From Mesostigma viride (Eukaryota > Streptophyta > Mesostigmatophyceae > Mesostigmatales > Mesostigmataceae), in NCBI GenBank assembly GCA_009746045.1, contig RPFO01000620.1:1-46813 (forward strand): a stretch of DNA of 46,813 nucleotides. Direction: 5' to 3'. The position numbers were made by a program, and so were the translations under genes. The notes beneath the pieces are model-generated. The model was not told the DNA's origin, did no database searches, and saw only the letters and a program-made list of their open reading frames with translations. Below are positions 19,794-30,290 of this stretch, in pieces. Numbering within the stretch: position 1 is the stretch's first letter; each line of letters opens with the position of its first letter.

Positions 19794-20392
19794 GGAGGAA
19801 GAATTGGTGGGGAGAGAGTTGGAGAGTCGGAGAGAGCTGGAGAGCTGGACTCGAGAGAGCTGGAGAGCAGGATGCCCGGACAGTCCGGTTGTCCTCCTCT
19901 TTACCCGTTTTTCGTGGGCGAACGGACGCTCCGGATTCGCCGCGATCGGAGGGTTGCCAATCACCCCCGTGGATAACGCCGATCGCGTGCCAATCACGGC
20001 CGACCGTCGGATGGGCCGGGCATCTCCCGCGCCGCGCCATCGTTACCGTGGAGATGCGCTAGTATCCACCGATGTATGTTAGTATCCACCAATGGGACGC
20101 CGGCGAGCCATACAGCGGCCTGGACTTAGCGATTTCGGGACTTAGCCATTTTCGGGACTTTAATTGCGACATTGGGACTGTCCCGGCGTCCTGCTACTCT
20201 AACGTCATCGCGCGAGGCCGCGGCCGGGTTTGCCTACTTGGGACTTAGCGTCCTACGTGTGCATGATGTTGAGACTTGAGACGGGAACATGCAGACAAGG
20301 CTTTATTAATCAATAAATGGTGTTAATCACGAGTCGCTATAATAAATGTACACATGATAGCCCCTCGGGCTATTCGTTAGGATCGTCGCCGC
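19794..20392. promoter_or_regulatory. Promoter of the spliced gene and 3' end of the SET gene, diverged between arms
   Basis: CTGTCCGGGCATCC in reverse orientation is at about 19870-19884. Repeated ATCCACC(A/G)ATG words occur near 20070-20095, and ACTTAGC motifs at about 20123, 20139 and 20242. Compared with 25400-25660 the segment 20060-20170 has substitutions and small insertions not seen elsewhere in the arm. Confidence 0.5.
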
Positions 20393-21909
20393 TCAGCAGG
20401 AGCGGGCGGCGAGCAAGAGCTGGGCGGGCGTCAGCCCGCGCGCGTGATACGACGCGACAGTGGGCCGGGCATTGGTCGTCTTGACGAGGGCCACGGCGCG
20501 AACCCACTGCGCTCCGTCCGCGGCCGTTTCGGTCTCCAGGATGACGGAGCCGTGCCTCGCCCGGCCGAGTCCGCACTCGTTGAGATCGTCTACGGACGGC
20601 AGGGAGGCCAGCGGGGTGGACGGGAAGTCCCTCAGGGGCACCAATCCGATCGTACGGCCGATGGCGACGCAGCGGGTGAAGACGGGCGCCGAAGTCGGCC
20701 CGTCGGGCTGGGCCAGCCACTCCTCTGGCCGGCCCAGGCGGGGCTTGAGCTCCGGGACCTTCTCGACGCAGTTGCCTCTCGAGTCCTCGTAACGCTTACC
20801 GACGAGGACGCACGTGGTGTCCTTCACGAGCGCCGCCACGACGCGCTGGGTCTGCGGCCCGAACGCGCGCCAGTCGCCTATGCGGGCCGAGAAGTCCGGC
20901 AGGGCGGACGGTGCGGGCAGGGCGGACGGAACGGACTGGACGGGCAGGGCGTACGGGATTGAGGAGGACGGGACGGATACTCGGGCGGTCTGGACGGACG
21001 TCGGCGCGCTCGACGCGCTGGACTCCTGGCGCCGCGCCGTGCGAGGCCTCTTGGGCACGGGGGGCTGCGCGGGCGCGTCGACCGTATCCGGCGTCTGGTT
21101 GAAGTAGCTGTCGCCGTAGTTGATGAGGAGTTCCTCCCCCTCGCGGATGTCCCTCAAGGCGTACACGCGGGAGGACAGCAACGCGTCGTTGGGAGTCTTG
21201 AACTCGCAGTTCTGAATGCCCCGGCCCTCGTTGTGGTTGATGAAGGCCGTTTCGTTGCAGTACGTGTCCGCCTCCAGGCACACCGCGTACGTCCGTCCGT
21301 CGAAGAGCGTCAGACGGTAGCATCCGTCCGTCTTCACCTGGGCGGACGACGTGTCCAGATCTCCGTCTGGCAGCCTGTAGTACCGCACCAGGGCGCCGCC
21401 GTACACCCCGATCTCGTCTCCCGCCGCGAAGTCCCGGCCGGCGAACGCGCCGAACGGGCCGTGCGGGTCGTTAGCCGGGAGCGCCCTGACGCGGATCCGG
21501 TCGTTGAGGGAAGATTCGAGCATCCCGAGCTGGGCGCCCACTTCGAGCGTCGGGCACCCCGGGGTCACGGGGGCCGACACGTATTTTATCTTCTGGCCGC
21601 TGCACCCGACCCTGCGGGCCAGGTGCACCTCACTGGGGAGGTACATCCGAATGTACATCTTTTCCGCGGCGCGCACGTTCTTCTCGAATTCTTCTTCGTG
21701 TCGGGGGCGCTTGGCCTGCGTCGGGGAAGAAACGGGCGATCAGGCGCACGGGCAAACAGGTGAGGGAAGAAACGGTGGGTCAGATCGTGTGTGATAACCA
21801 GGGAGACGGGGCGAAGGAAGCCGCGGTTCGAAGGGGAAGAATTGCTTACCGCGCGGACCTTGGCGGCGGTGCAGGGGGTGGGGGAAGAAACGGTAGCAGC
21901 CGATGCCAT
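20393..21909 (-). CDS. SET-domain protein, spliced (arm B copy)
   Basis: Exon 1 is 21850-21909, the intron 21716-21849 and exon 2 20393-21715. The translation is identical to the B' copy at 23812-25328; see there. Confidence 0.75.
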
Positions 21910-22520
21910 GGCAAAATAGAGAAGTGTGGGAGGCTAGCTGGGAGCTGGTTTGCTGGAGTGATGGTCGAAGGAATGACAAGACCCGGGTCCTGTGCCCACT
22001 ATGTAGTCCTCGGGTGTCCGGCGGTTACGGGATCGACGCACGGGAGCGATTGGCGAGATCGACGGTGGGTGATTGGCCGGCGCGGACGGGCCTGGACGGA
22101 CGTATCCACGGCACGCCAATCACGGGCACGCCAATCGGGCGAGCCAGTCCCGATCGGACGGCTGCCAATCCCCCGGGCCGCCAATCGGACGAGCCAATCC
22201 CGTCCGGTGATTGGCCCTCTTCTGGACGGGCCTGGACGGGCGTATCCACGGCACGCCAATCGCGGATCCGCCAATCGGACGGGCCAATCTCGCCCGAGTG
22301 ATTGGCCGGCCGCGGTCGGGTCCCACGGGAGATAGGATGGTCGGATGCGTGCCACGTGGCGCATATTGATTGGCTGGCGTCTGATCGCCCATCGCGCCAT
22401 CCCGTCCGATGGGTATAAGTTCTTGGGGGGTGTTCGGATCTCGTCACCAAGCTCTCCGCTCTCCGCAGCTCGACCAAAACCCGCAACCCTCCCCCATTCT
22501 TCTCCAAAGCCCCCCCAAAA
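21910..22520. promoter_or_regulatory. Divergent promoter with 13 CCAAT boxes and GCCACGTGGC
   Basis: Thirteen CCAAT or ATTGG pentamers lie between 22049 and 22373, including a duplicated block around GTATCCACGGCACGCCAATC. GCCACGTGGC is at 22351-22360, followed 8 bp later by ATTGG. TATAAG at 22414-22419 serves the 83-residue gene, and a weaker TATA-like ACATAG serves the SET gene on the other side. No gene lies inside. Confidence 0.75.
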
Positions 22521-22772
22521 ATGGCCCCACGCACCAAGGAGTCCGCCCGCAGGCAGGCGAATTATTCCATCACGGGACGCTTCCTGGCCGAGCCATGGCG
22601 CAACCATCCTCTCGTCACGAAATCATTCGAGGATGAATTCGCAGCGTTCGCCGAAACGCTGGAAGAACTCCCTATTCCTCCCTCAGGCCAGAGGGTGGAT
22701 ATCGTCGAGGTGGACGCTGGCTCTTCCGCCGCGTCGCCCGTAAAGTCGTTCTACGACAGTTACGTTAAATAG
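22521..22772 (+). CDS. Unknown 83-residue protein next to hinge 2 (left copy)
   Basis: ATG is 107 bp after TATAAG. The product begins MAPRTKESARRQANYS and is acidic and Phe-rich in its second half (DEFAAFAETLEELP), ending SFYDSYVK. No family was recognised. The stop lies 88 bp from the palindrome axis with no AATAAA in between; a short hairpin TTTGCCGCCTGAGGCAAA sits at about 22785-22802. If the axis is a telomere, this is the most terminal gene. Confidence 0.6.
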   Translation: MAPRTKESARRQANYSITGRFLAEPWRNHPLVTKSFEDEFAAFAETLEELPIPPSGQRVDIVEVDAGSSAASPVKSFYDSYVK

Positions 22773-22948
22773 TGCCGGAACCTTTTGCCGCCTGAGGCAA
22801 ATCGGTCCGTAACACTATTTTGCCCGGAATAACCACTTCCGAGCACCCAAGTTAATTCGGCCGAATTAACTTGGGTGCTCGGAAGTGGTTATTCCGGGCA
22901 AAATAGTGTTACGGACCGATTTGCCTCAGGCGGCAAAAGGTTCCGGCA

Positions 22949-23200
22949 CTATTTAACGTAACTGTCGTAGAACGACTTTACGGGCGACGCGGCGGAAGAG
23001 CCAGCGTCCACCTCGACGATATCCACCCTCTGGCCTGAGGGAGGAATAGGGAGTTCTTCCAGCGTTTCGGCGAACGCTGCGAATTCATCCTCGAATGATT
23101 TCGTGACGAGAGGATGGTTGCGCCATGGCTCGGCCAGGAAGCGTCCCGTGATGGAATAATTCGCCTGCCTGCGGGCGGACTCCTTGGTGCGTGGGGCCAT
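22949..23200 (-). CDS. Unknown 83-residue protein next to hinge 2 (right copy)
   Basis: Exact mirror of 22521-22772, with identical protein and promoter. The two copies converge on the hinge. Confidence 0.6.
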   Translation of the reverse strand: MAPRTKESARRQANYSITGRFLAEPWRNHPLVTKSFEDEFAAFAETLEELPIPPSGQRVDIVEVDAGSSAASPVKSFYDSYVK

Positions 23201-23811
23201 TTTTGGGGGGGCTTTGGAGAAGAATGGGGGAGGGTTGCGGGTTTTGGTCGAGCTGCGGAGAGCGGAGAGCTTGGTGACGAGATCCGAACACCCCCCAAGA
23301 ACTTATACCCATCGGACGGGATGGCGCGATGGGCGATCAGACGCCAGCCAATCAATATGCGCCACGTGGCACGCATCCGACCATCCTATCTCCCGTGGGA
23401 CCCGACCGCGGCCGGCCAATCACTCGGGCGAGATTGGCCCGTCCGATTGGCGGATCCGCGATTGGCGTGCCGTGGATACGCCCGTCCAGGCCCGTCCAGA
23501 AGAGGGCCAATCACCGGACGGGATTGGCTCGTCCGATTGGCGGCCCGGGGGATTGGCAGCCGTCCGATCGGGACTGGCTCGCCCGATTGGCGTGCCCGTG
23601 ATTGGCGTGCCGTGGATACGTCCGTCCAGGCCCGTCCGCGCCGGCCAATCACCCACCGTCGATCTCGCCAATCGCTCCCGTGCGTCGATCCCGTAACCGC
23701 CGGACACCCGAGGACTACATAGTGGGCACAGGACCCGGGTCTTGTCATTCCTTCGACCATCACTCCAGCAAACCAGCTCCCAGCTAGCCTCCCACACTTC
23801 TCTATTTTGCC
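23201..23811. promoter_or_regulatory. Divergent CCAAT-array promoter (B' copy)
   Basis: Mirror of 21910-22520, with GCCACGTGGC at 23361-23370, the same 13 CCAAT pentamers and the TATA boxes. Confidence 0.7.
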
Positions 23812-25328
23812 ATGGCATCGGCTGCTACCGTTTCTTCCCCCACCCCCTGCACCGCCGCCAAGGTCCGCGCGGTAAGCAATTCTTCCCCTTCGAACCGCGG
23901 CTTCCTTCGCCCCGTCTCCCTGGTTATCACACACGATCTGACCCACCGTTTCTTCCCTCACCTGTTTGCCCGTGCGCCTGATCGCCCGTTTCTTCCCCGA
24001 CGCAGGCCAAGCGCCCCCGACACGAAGAAGAATTCGAGAAGAACGTGCGCGCCGCGGAAAAGATGTACATTCGGATGTACCTCCCCAGTGAGGTGCACCT
24101 GGCCCGCAGGGTCGGGTGCAGCGGCCAGAAGATAAAATACGTGTCGGCCCCCGTGACCCCGGGGTGCCCGACGCTCGAAGTGGGCGCCCAGCTCGGGATG
24201 CTCGAATCTTCCCTCAACGACCGGATCCGCGTCAGGGCGCTCCCGGCTAACGACCCGCACGGCCCGTTCGGCGCGTTCGCCGGCCGGGACTTCGCGGCGG
24301 GAGACGAGATCGGGGTGTACGGCGGCGCCCTGGTGCGGTACTACAGGCTGCCAGACGGAGATCTGGACACGTCGTCCGCCCAGGTGAAGACGGACGGATG
24401 CTACCGTCTGACGCTCTTCGACGGACGGACGTACGCGGTGTGCCTGGAGGCGGACACGTACTGCAACGAAACGGCCTTCATCAACCACAACGAGGGCCGG
24501 GGCATTCAGAACTGCGAGTTCAAGACTCCCAACGACGCGTTGCTGTCCTCCCGCGTGTACGCCTTGAGGGACATCCGCGAGGGGGAGGAACTCCTCATCA
24601 ACTACGGCGACAGCTACTTCAACCAGACGCCGGATACGGTCGACGCGCCCGCGCAGCCCCCCGTGCCCAAGAGGCCTCGCACGGCGCGGCGCCAGGAGTC
24701 CAGCGCGTCGAGCGCGCCGACGTCCGTCCAGACCGCCCGAGTATCCGTCCCGTCCTCCTCAATCCCGTACGCCCTGCCCGTCCAGTCCGTTCCGTCCGCC
24801 CTGCCCGCACCGTCCGCCCTGCCGGACTTCTCGGCCCGCATAGGCGACTGGCGCGCGTTCGGGCCGCAGACCCAGCGCGTCGTGGCGGCGCTCGTGAAGG
24901 ACACCACGTGCGTCCTCGTCGGTAAGCGTTACGAGGACTCGAGAGGCAACTGCGTCGAGAAGGTCCCGGAGCTCAAGCCCCGCCTGGGCCGGCCAGAGGA
25001 GTGGCTGGCCCAGCCCGACGGGCCGACTTCGGCGCCCGTCTTCACCCGCTGCGTCGCCATCGGCCGTACGATCGGATTGGTGCCCCTGAGGGACTTCCCG
25101 TCCACCCCGCTGGCCTCCCTGCCGTCCGTAGACGATCTCAACGAGTGCGGACTCGGCCGGGCGAGGCACGGCTCCGTCATCCTGGAGACCGAAACGGCCG
25201 CGGACGGAGCGCAGTGGGTTCGCGCCGTGGCCCTCGTCAAGACGACCAATGCCCGGCCCACTGTCGCGTCGTATCACGCGCGCGGGCTGACGCCCGCCCA
25301 GCTCTTGCTCGCCGCCCGCTCCTGCTGA
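23812..25328 (+). CDS. SET-domain protein (candidate lysine methyltransferase), spliced
   Basis: Exon 1 is 23812-23871 (20 codons), the intron 23872-24005 (GTAAGC...CGCAG, phase 0) and exon 2 24006-25328, giving 460 residues. A SET domain spans about residues 95-230: GPFGAFAGRDFAAGDEIGVYGG, then NETAFINHNEGRGIQN, then EGEELLINYGDSY. These match the known cofactor-binding and catalytic motifs, although the usual NHSC is NHNE. A Pro/Ser-rich linker follows. Residues about 290-460 form a second domain (DWRAFGPQTQR, GRTIGLVPLRDFPSTPLASL, WVRAV, LTPAQLL) also found in the neighbouring gene. Viral SET proteins are known to methylate host histones; that this one does so is inference. The intron has three TTCTTCCC words. 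AATAAA is at 25414-25419. Confidence 0.8.
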
Positions 25329-25413
25329 GCGGCGACGATCCTAACGAATAGCCCGAGGGGCTATCATGTGTACATTTATTATAGCGACTCGTGATTAACA
25401 CCATTTATTGATT

Positions 25414-25419
25414 AATAAA
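25414..25419 (+). terminator. Polyadenylation signal of SET gene
   Basis: AATAAA lies 86 bp past the stop in an AT-rich dip. It is mirrored in arm B near 20302. Confidence 0.55.
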
Positions 25420-25914
25420 GCCTTGTCTGCATGTTCCCGTCTCAAGTCTCAACATCATGCACACGTAGGACGCTAAGTCCCAAGTAGGCACCCGACCGCG
25501 GCCTCGCGCGATGACGTTAGAGTAGCAGGACGCCGGGACAGTCCCAATGTCGCAAAGTCCCGAAAATGGCTAAGTCCCGAAATCGCTAAGTCCCGGCCGC
25601 GGTATGGATCGCCGGCGTCCCATTGGTGGATACCATTGGTGGATACTAGCGCAGCTCCACGGTAACGATGGCGCGGCGCGGGAGATGCCCGGCCCATCCG
25701 ACGGTCGGCCGTGATTGGCACACGATCGGCGTTATCCACGGGGGTGATTGGCAACCCTCCGATCGCGGCGAATCCGGAGCGTCCGTTCGCCCACGAAAAA
25801 CGGGTAAAGAGGAGGACAACCGGACTGTCCGGGCATCCTGCTCTCCAGCTCTCTCGAGTCCAGCTCTCCAGCTCTCTCCGACTCTCCAACTCTCTCCCCA
25901 CCAATTCTTCCTCC
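25420..25914. promoter_or_regulatory. Promoter of the spliced shared-domain gene
   Basis: Contains ACTTAGC-type words near 25472 and 25570-25595, two ATTGGTGGATAC words near 25622 and 25636, a TATA-like GGGTAAAG at about 25802, and CTGTCCGGGCATCC at 25825-25838. The last sits at the expected initiation distance and recurs in the zinc-ribbon promoter. Confidence 0.5.
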
Positions 25915-27084
25915 ATGGATTCCGCACAGACGCCCGACCTGCGCTGCCTCTCCGAACTGTCCTTCGACATCCTGCGCCTGTTCCCCGAAAAGGTGAGCTA
26001 TATGCATTCTTCCCCCATCTAGCCATCCTCGCGCATGTCTGGCCCCTCGAATTCTTCCCTCTAACACACTCGCGCATCTTATGCTCGCATCCGCACCATG
26101 CAGGACGTGGACATCATGGAGGGCTTGGGATGGGGAAGCTTCCCGACGCTCGACGAGATCGACCCGGACTGCGCCGGGGCGGCGTCCGGCGGCGAATCGA
26201 CCCCGGACAGCCCCGCGGACACCGCGTTCGTCGCCGCGCCTCCCCCGCCCCCCGAAGGCGCGCGAGTGGGGCCGTGGACGTACCTCCTGCTGGCGGACAT
26301 CACCGACGCCTCCAGCCAAGTGGTCGGCCCGCTCAAGCACAGCGCGCCGGTCAGCTCGTTCGCGGACGCCTACGGCTTCCCCGCCTCGCCGTCCCACGAA
26401 ACGGGCACGTGGGCGCAGGGCTCCGACACCGTCCTCCCGCCCACGCCGGCGCCCGCGCCCGCGCCTCGTCCCGCGCCCGCCCCTCGTCCCGCGACCAAGA
26501 AGCGGCCCGCCGCCGAGATGACGACGGACGGCAGCGAGTTTCCCAACTTTTCCGACCGCGTCAAGGACTGGCCCGCATTCGGCCCCCTGACCAAGCGACA
26601 CCTGGCCTCGTCCGTGTTCGCGCACGTGGCGCGCGACCCGACCGTGCGCAGACAGGACGACGCCAAGGGCCGCACGCGCTGGGTCGACTCCGCGGGGAAG
26701 TTCGTGGAAGTGATCCCGTCATACGAAGTCGGCGTCGGGGCCGACTACTGGCTGAGCGAGCCGGCGACCGCGCCGGACGGCACTGTGTACCGCACCTTTC
26801 GCCACGCCGGCCGGCCGGGGCGCACGATCGGACTCGTCCCACTGAGGGACTTCGCTCGCACTCCGCTCGCTGCGATCCTGTCCTCGCACGAGGCGCGTCG
26901 GGCCGGCCTTTCCAAGCGGCCAAATGCCAACGTGTTCCTGGAGTACGAGCGGAGGACGGACGGGTCCACCTGGGTGCGCGCCGTGTGCATCAGCTCCATC
27001 CCGCCCAGCCGCGGCGTGCCCGCCGTATACCACGAGGACGGCGTGTCCCCGGCCCGCGTCCTCGCCGACGCGCGCGCCGCGTGA
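25915..27084 (+). CDS. Spliced protein sharing the C-terminal domain of the SET protein
   Basis: Exon 1 is 25915-25992 (26 codons), the intron 25993-26103 (GTGAGC...TGCAG, phase 0) and exon 2 26104-27084, giving 352 residues. The N-terminus reads LSELSFDILRLFPEK, vaguely F-box-like. A Pro/Ala-rich linker (PAPAPAPRPAPAPRP) separates it from the C-terminal about 170 residues, which align with the SET protein: DWPAFGPLTKR, GRTIGLVPLRDFARTPLAAI, WVRAV, VSPARVL. No known domain name was recognised. It is arranged in tandem downstream of the SET gene, which suggests gene duplication followed by a swap of the N-terminal half. AATAAA is at 27137-27142. Confidence 0.75.
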
Positions 27085-27136
27085 GGTAGATAGCCAGGGT
27101 AGATAGGAGATACGTGCTTTAACCCGCCTATTTATG

Positions 27137-27142
27137 AATAAA
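27137..27142 (+). terminator. Polyadenylation signal
   Basis: AATAAA lies 53 bp after the stop of the shared-domain gene. It is followed by CATCATG and then by an ACTTGGC-type motif. Confidence 0.5.
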
Positions 27143-27447
27143 AGAGTGTATGAACCCTATTCAATGAGTCCCATCATGTTCCCACGGTAGCTAGATGCGC
27201 ATAGCTAGGACCGCGGACCCGCGAATTCGGCCAAGTCCCAAGCCCGCTATCCGGGCGCGTCCGTGCGCGTTGACGCCACGTGCCTTATGCTTACATCCGT
27301 CACCGTCTAGGTCCGTCCCGGTCACTCGGTAGTACGCGCGCCTTTCATTGGTGGATACTAGGAGTACGGCGCCAGAAGAGAGGTGCGGTTCACATCCGCC
27401 CCGTGGATCTCCCGCCGAACGGAGCGATCCGATTGGAGGATACTCGG

Positions 27448-28278
27448 AGCGCCGCGCCGATTCGGCCCGAAACGGGTGCATCCCTCCGTTCCACCCTCCC
27501 TTTTTGCCCTCTTCACCCCCTTTTTTGACCCCCGAAAACCCCCTTCCCGACCCCGAAAAAGGCCTGTTCCGGTGTTCCGGCCCACCCCCCCTGGGCCGGT
27601 ATCATCTGAAAAAAAAAATTTTCTGGGGCCAAAATCCTTCGTTTTGGACTTAGCCGATTTCGGCCTCCTCTCTCTCTCTTCCCTCTCTCTTCCCTCTCCC
27701 CTCTCTCTCCTCTCCCTTCCCGTCTTTACATATCCAGGGTATAGGGTTCTATTTATTTATTTTTCCTATAAAATCAGTTTTATAAATGATACCAGCACGC
27801 CCCCTCCGGGAATAGGAACGGTATATATAGGCGGCTATTCGTCCTATTTAACCGTGGGGCGTGAATAGGACACCGTCTTATATATCCTATTTCCGGGATG
27901 GCGTGCCGGTATCTTTTCTAAAACTGATTTTATAGGAAAAATAAATAAATAGAACCCTATACCCCTGGATATATAGGGACGGGAAGAGAGGGGAGAAGAG
28001 AGAGGGAGAGGAGAGAGAAAGGAGAGGGAGAGAGAAAGGAGAGGGAGAGAGAGAAAGGGGAAGAGGAGAGGCCGAAAACGGCTAAGTCCAAAACGAAGGA
28101 TTTCGGTCCCAGAAAATTTTTTTTTTCAAATGATACCGGCCCAGGGGGGGTGGGCCGGAACACCGGAACAGGGCTTTCTCGGGGGTCGGGAAGGGGGTTT
28201 TCGGGGGTCAAAAAAGGGGGTGAAGAGGGCAAAAAGGGAGGGTGGAACAGAGGGTACACCCGTCTCTGGCGCGGCGCT
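27448..28278. repeat. 0.83 kb fold-back element, copy 2 (B' mirror)
   Basis: Mirror of 17430-18260. The outer left end differs slightly (CACCCGTTTCGGG and AACGGAGG here against CACCCTTTCGGG and AACAGAGG in arm B). Confidence 0.85.
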
Positions 28279-28404
28279 TGGAGTATCCACCAATAGGATA
28301 CGAGCAGGCGTCCGATCGGATCGGTCGGCGCGGCGCAGGCAGAGTGATTGGCACACCGTGGATCGGAGGATCATCCTGGCCGTCCGTGGGAGCCCGTCGC
28401 CACT

Positions 28405-28438
28405 ACATAAACGGGACACCCACTCTGTCCGGGCATCC
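28405..28438 (+). promoter_or_regulatory. Core promoter of zinc-ribbon gene
   Basis: ACATAAAC at 28405-28412 acts as a TATA-like box. CTGTCCGGGCATCC at 28425-28438 follows. The same pair at the same spacing precedes the gene at 25915. Confidence 0.5.
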
Positions 28439-28508
28439 CACGCAACGAGCTCTCACTCGAGACACGGCCTCGAAAGCCCTCTCCCCATCTCCCGAAATCT
28501 TCCCCCAA

Positions 28509-29224
28509 ATGGCCACTCCCAATTCCTCCCCGGTGTCCGGCGCGGTCGTCCAGGTAAGAATTGAGGGCGCGAGGACTCTCTCTCTGTCCGCCATTCTTCC
28601 CCGAGTCTGTTCGCGTGTCCGCTTGTCCTGTTTCTCTCGCTGACCTCGATCGTGCATTCTTCCCTCGCGTGCTGTCCGCGCCCCCCGCAGGCCGACACGG
28701 TTCCCCAGGCGCCCGGGGCGCCCCGAAAGCCGCGCGAGGGAGACGATTCTTACCTGACTCACAAGCAGGCCGCCGCGGCCCGTCGCGACCCGATCCGGCC
28801 TCGCAAGCTGTTCAAGAAGCCCCACGCTCATTGCCGACGGTGCGGGCGCAGGACGACGCGCGTTGCGCTCATGAGGGTGAAGCGGCATTTCCACGGGGGA
28901 GAGGAATGCGACATCCTCTGCAAGCGCTGCCGCGAACACGACGGGTTCTTCGAGTGGCGCATGGACTACGCGCGCGTCTGCGATTACCAGATCGCCGAAG
29001 AGGCCGGCGAGCAGGTCCTCAGGGACTTCGGCCACCCCTCCGCGGCCTGTGACAAGAAGTGCAAGCTCATCCGCGAACGCTCCGAGGGGGACGTTATCGA
29101 TCTCATGTTCGACGAGCACTTTGACCCGTTCGACGAGGACGACGACTGGAATCCAGGCTGGAACCGCGATTCTGACGGTACCCTGGACGAGTCCGAGGAC
29201 GATGACGACCTGTCGGATTTTTAG
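28509..29224 (+). CDS. Zinc-ribbon protein with acidic tail, spliced
   Basis: Exon 1 is 28509-28553 (15 codons), the intron 28554-28690 (GTAAGA...CGCAG, phase 0) and exon 2 28691-29224, giving 192 residues. A basic linker leads to a likely zinc site at about residues 58-100 (HCRRCGRR...ECDILCKRCREH). An aromatic helix region follows (FFEWRMDYARVCDYQIAEEAGEQV), and the tail is Asp/Glu-rich (DEDDDWNPGW...DDDDLSDF). This architecture is common in viral transcription or chromatin cofactors, but no family was recognised. The intron carries two CATTCTTCCC words. AATAAA is at 29315-29320. Synonymous differences from the arm B copy show the frame is real. Confidence 0.75.
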
Positions 29225-29314
29225 TGGGAACTTAGGGGTGGACAGCCCTACCAAGCTCCTCCTATTGGAGGCTCGAAACGAGAGCCTCGTCATGTAATGC
29301 ACTATTTAATTATG

Positions 29315-29320
29315 AATAAA
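29315..29320 (+). terminator. Polyadenylation signal of zinc-ribbon gene
   Basis: AATAAA lies 90 bp after the stop. It is followed by a CATCATGCAC word shared with the 3' ends of other B genes. Confidence 0.55.
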
Positions 29321-29454
29321 GGAACCCTCTTGTCTTGCTCAACGAGTCATCCCACGCGCGCCCATCATGCACTAGGTAGGACCCGCGGCCTCGCGACCGA
29401 AATCGGCTAAGTCCTATAGACGTCCTCGGACCCGGCGATGACCCGCGCCGTCAC

Positions 29455-29757
29455 GCGATGACCGACACGTGGCACCGTCGATGACCGACACGTGGCACCG
29501 TCGATGACCGACACGTGGCACCGTCGATGACCGACACGTGGCACCGTCGATGACCGACACGTGGCACCGTCGATGACCGACACGTGGCACCGTCGATGAC
29601 CGACGCGTGGCACCGTCGATGACCGACACGTGGCACCGTCGATGACCGACACGTGGCACCGTCGATGACGACACGTGGCACCGTCGATGACCGACACGTG
29701 GCACCGTCGATGACCGACACGTGGCACCGTCGATGACCGACACGTGGCAGACGTCTC
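29455..29757. repeat. 23-bp CACGTG tandem array, 13 copies (B' mirror)
   Basis: Mirror of 15961-16259. The ACGCG variant copy is conserved in position. The two CAG variants of arm B are absent; one of the corresponding copies has a one-base deletion (GATGACGACACG near 29666). Confidence 0.9.
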
Positions 29758-29779
29758 GCGCGATGGCTGGGACACGTGT

Positions 29780-30290
29780 GGCGTAGTACAAACTAGTACA
29801 ACGTGGGTTTCCGTACTTCAAACTTACGTAACTAGTCAGTTGGGTAGTACAAACTAGTACAACGTGGGTTTCCGTACTTCAAACTTACGTCACTGGCCAG
29901 TTAGGTAATACAAACTAGTACAACGTGGGTTTCCGTACTTCAAACTTACGTCGGCTAGTTTGGAGTACTTCGAAGTAGATCCGTAGCGTCTGAAGTAAAG
30001 TTCCCTGTACGTCAAGTTGATTCCCCGCGCCCCGCGCAGATCTGACGCGTTGCAGGGCGGTACGGCGTAGTACACCGTACTTTGAAGTAATTCCGTATCG
30101 TCTGAAGTACGATTCCATGTACGCCCCGTTAATTCCCCGCGCCCCGCGCAGTCTGGTCACGTTGTCGGACGGTACGACGTGGTACGCTTAGTTCCCGTGC
30201 CCCGCCGTACCACGCCTGTAGTATCGACGCCCCACGACGCGTCGCACGCGCCCTAGGCCCTCAGACTGCTCGCCGAGGCCAAGGACTTAG
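29780..30290. repeat. GTAC-rich repeat region (B' mirror)
   Basis: Mirror of 15430-15930, with three about 61-bp units and two larger GC-rich units. No gene was found in it or in the following 30290-30690, which is plain AT-moderate sequence. Confidence 0.65.
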
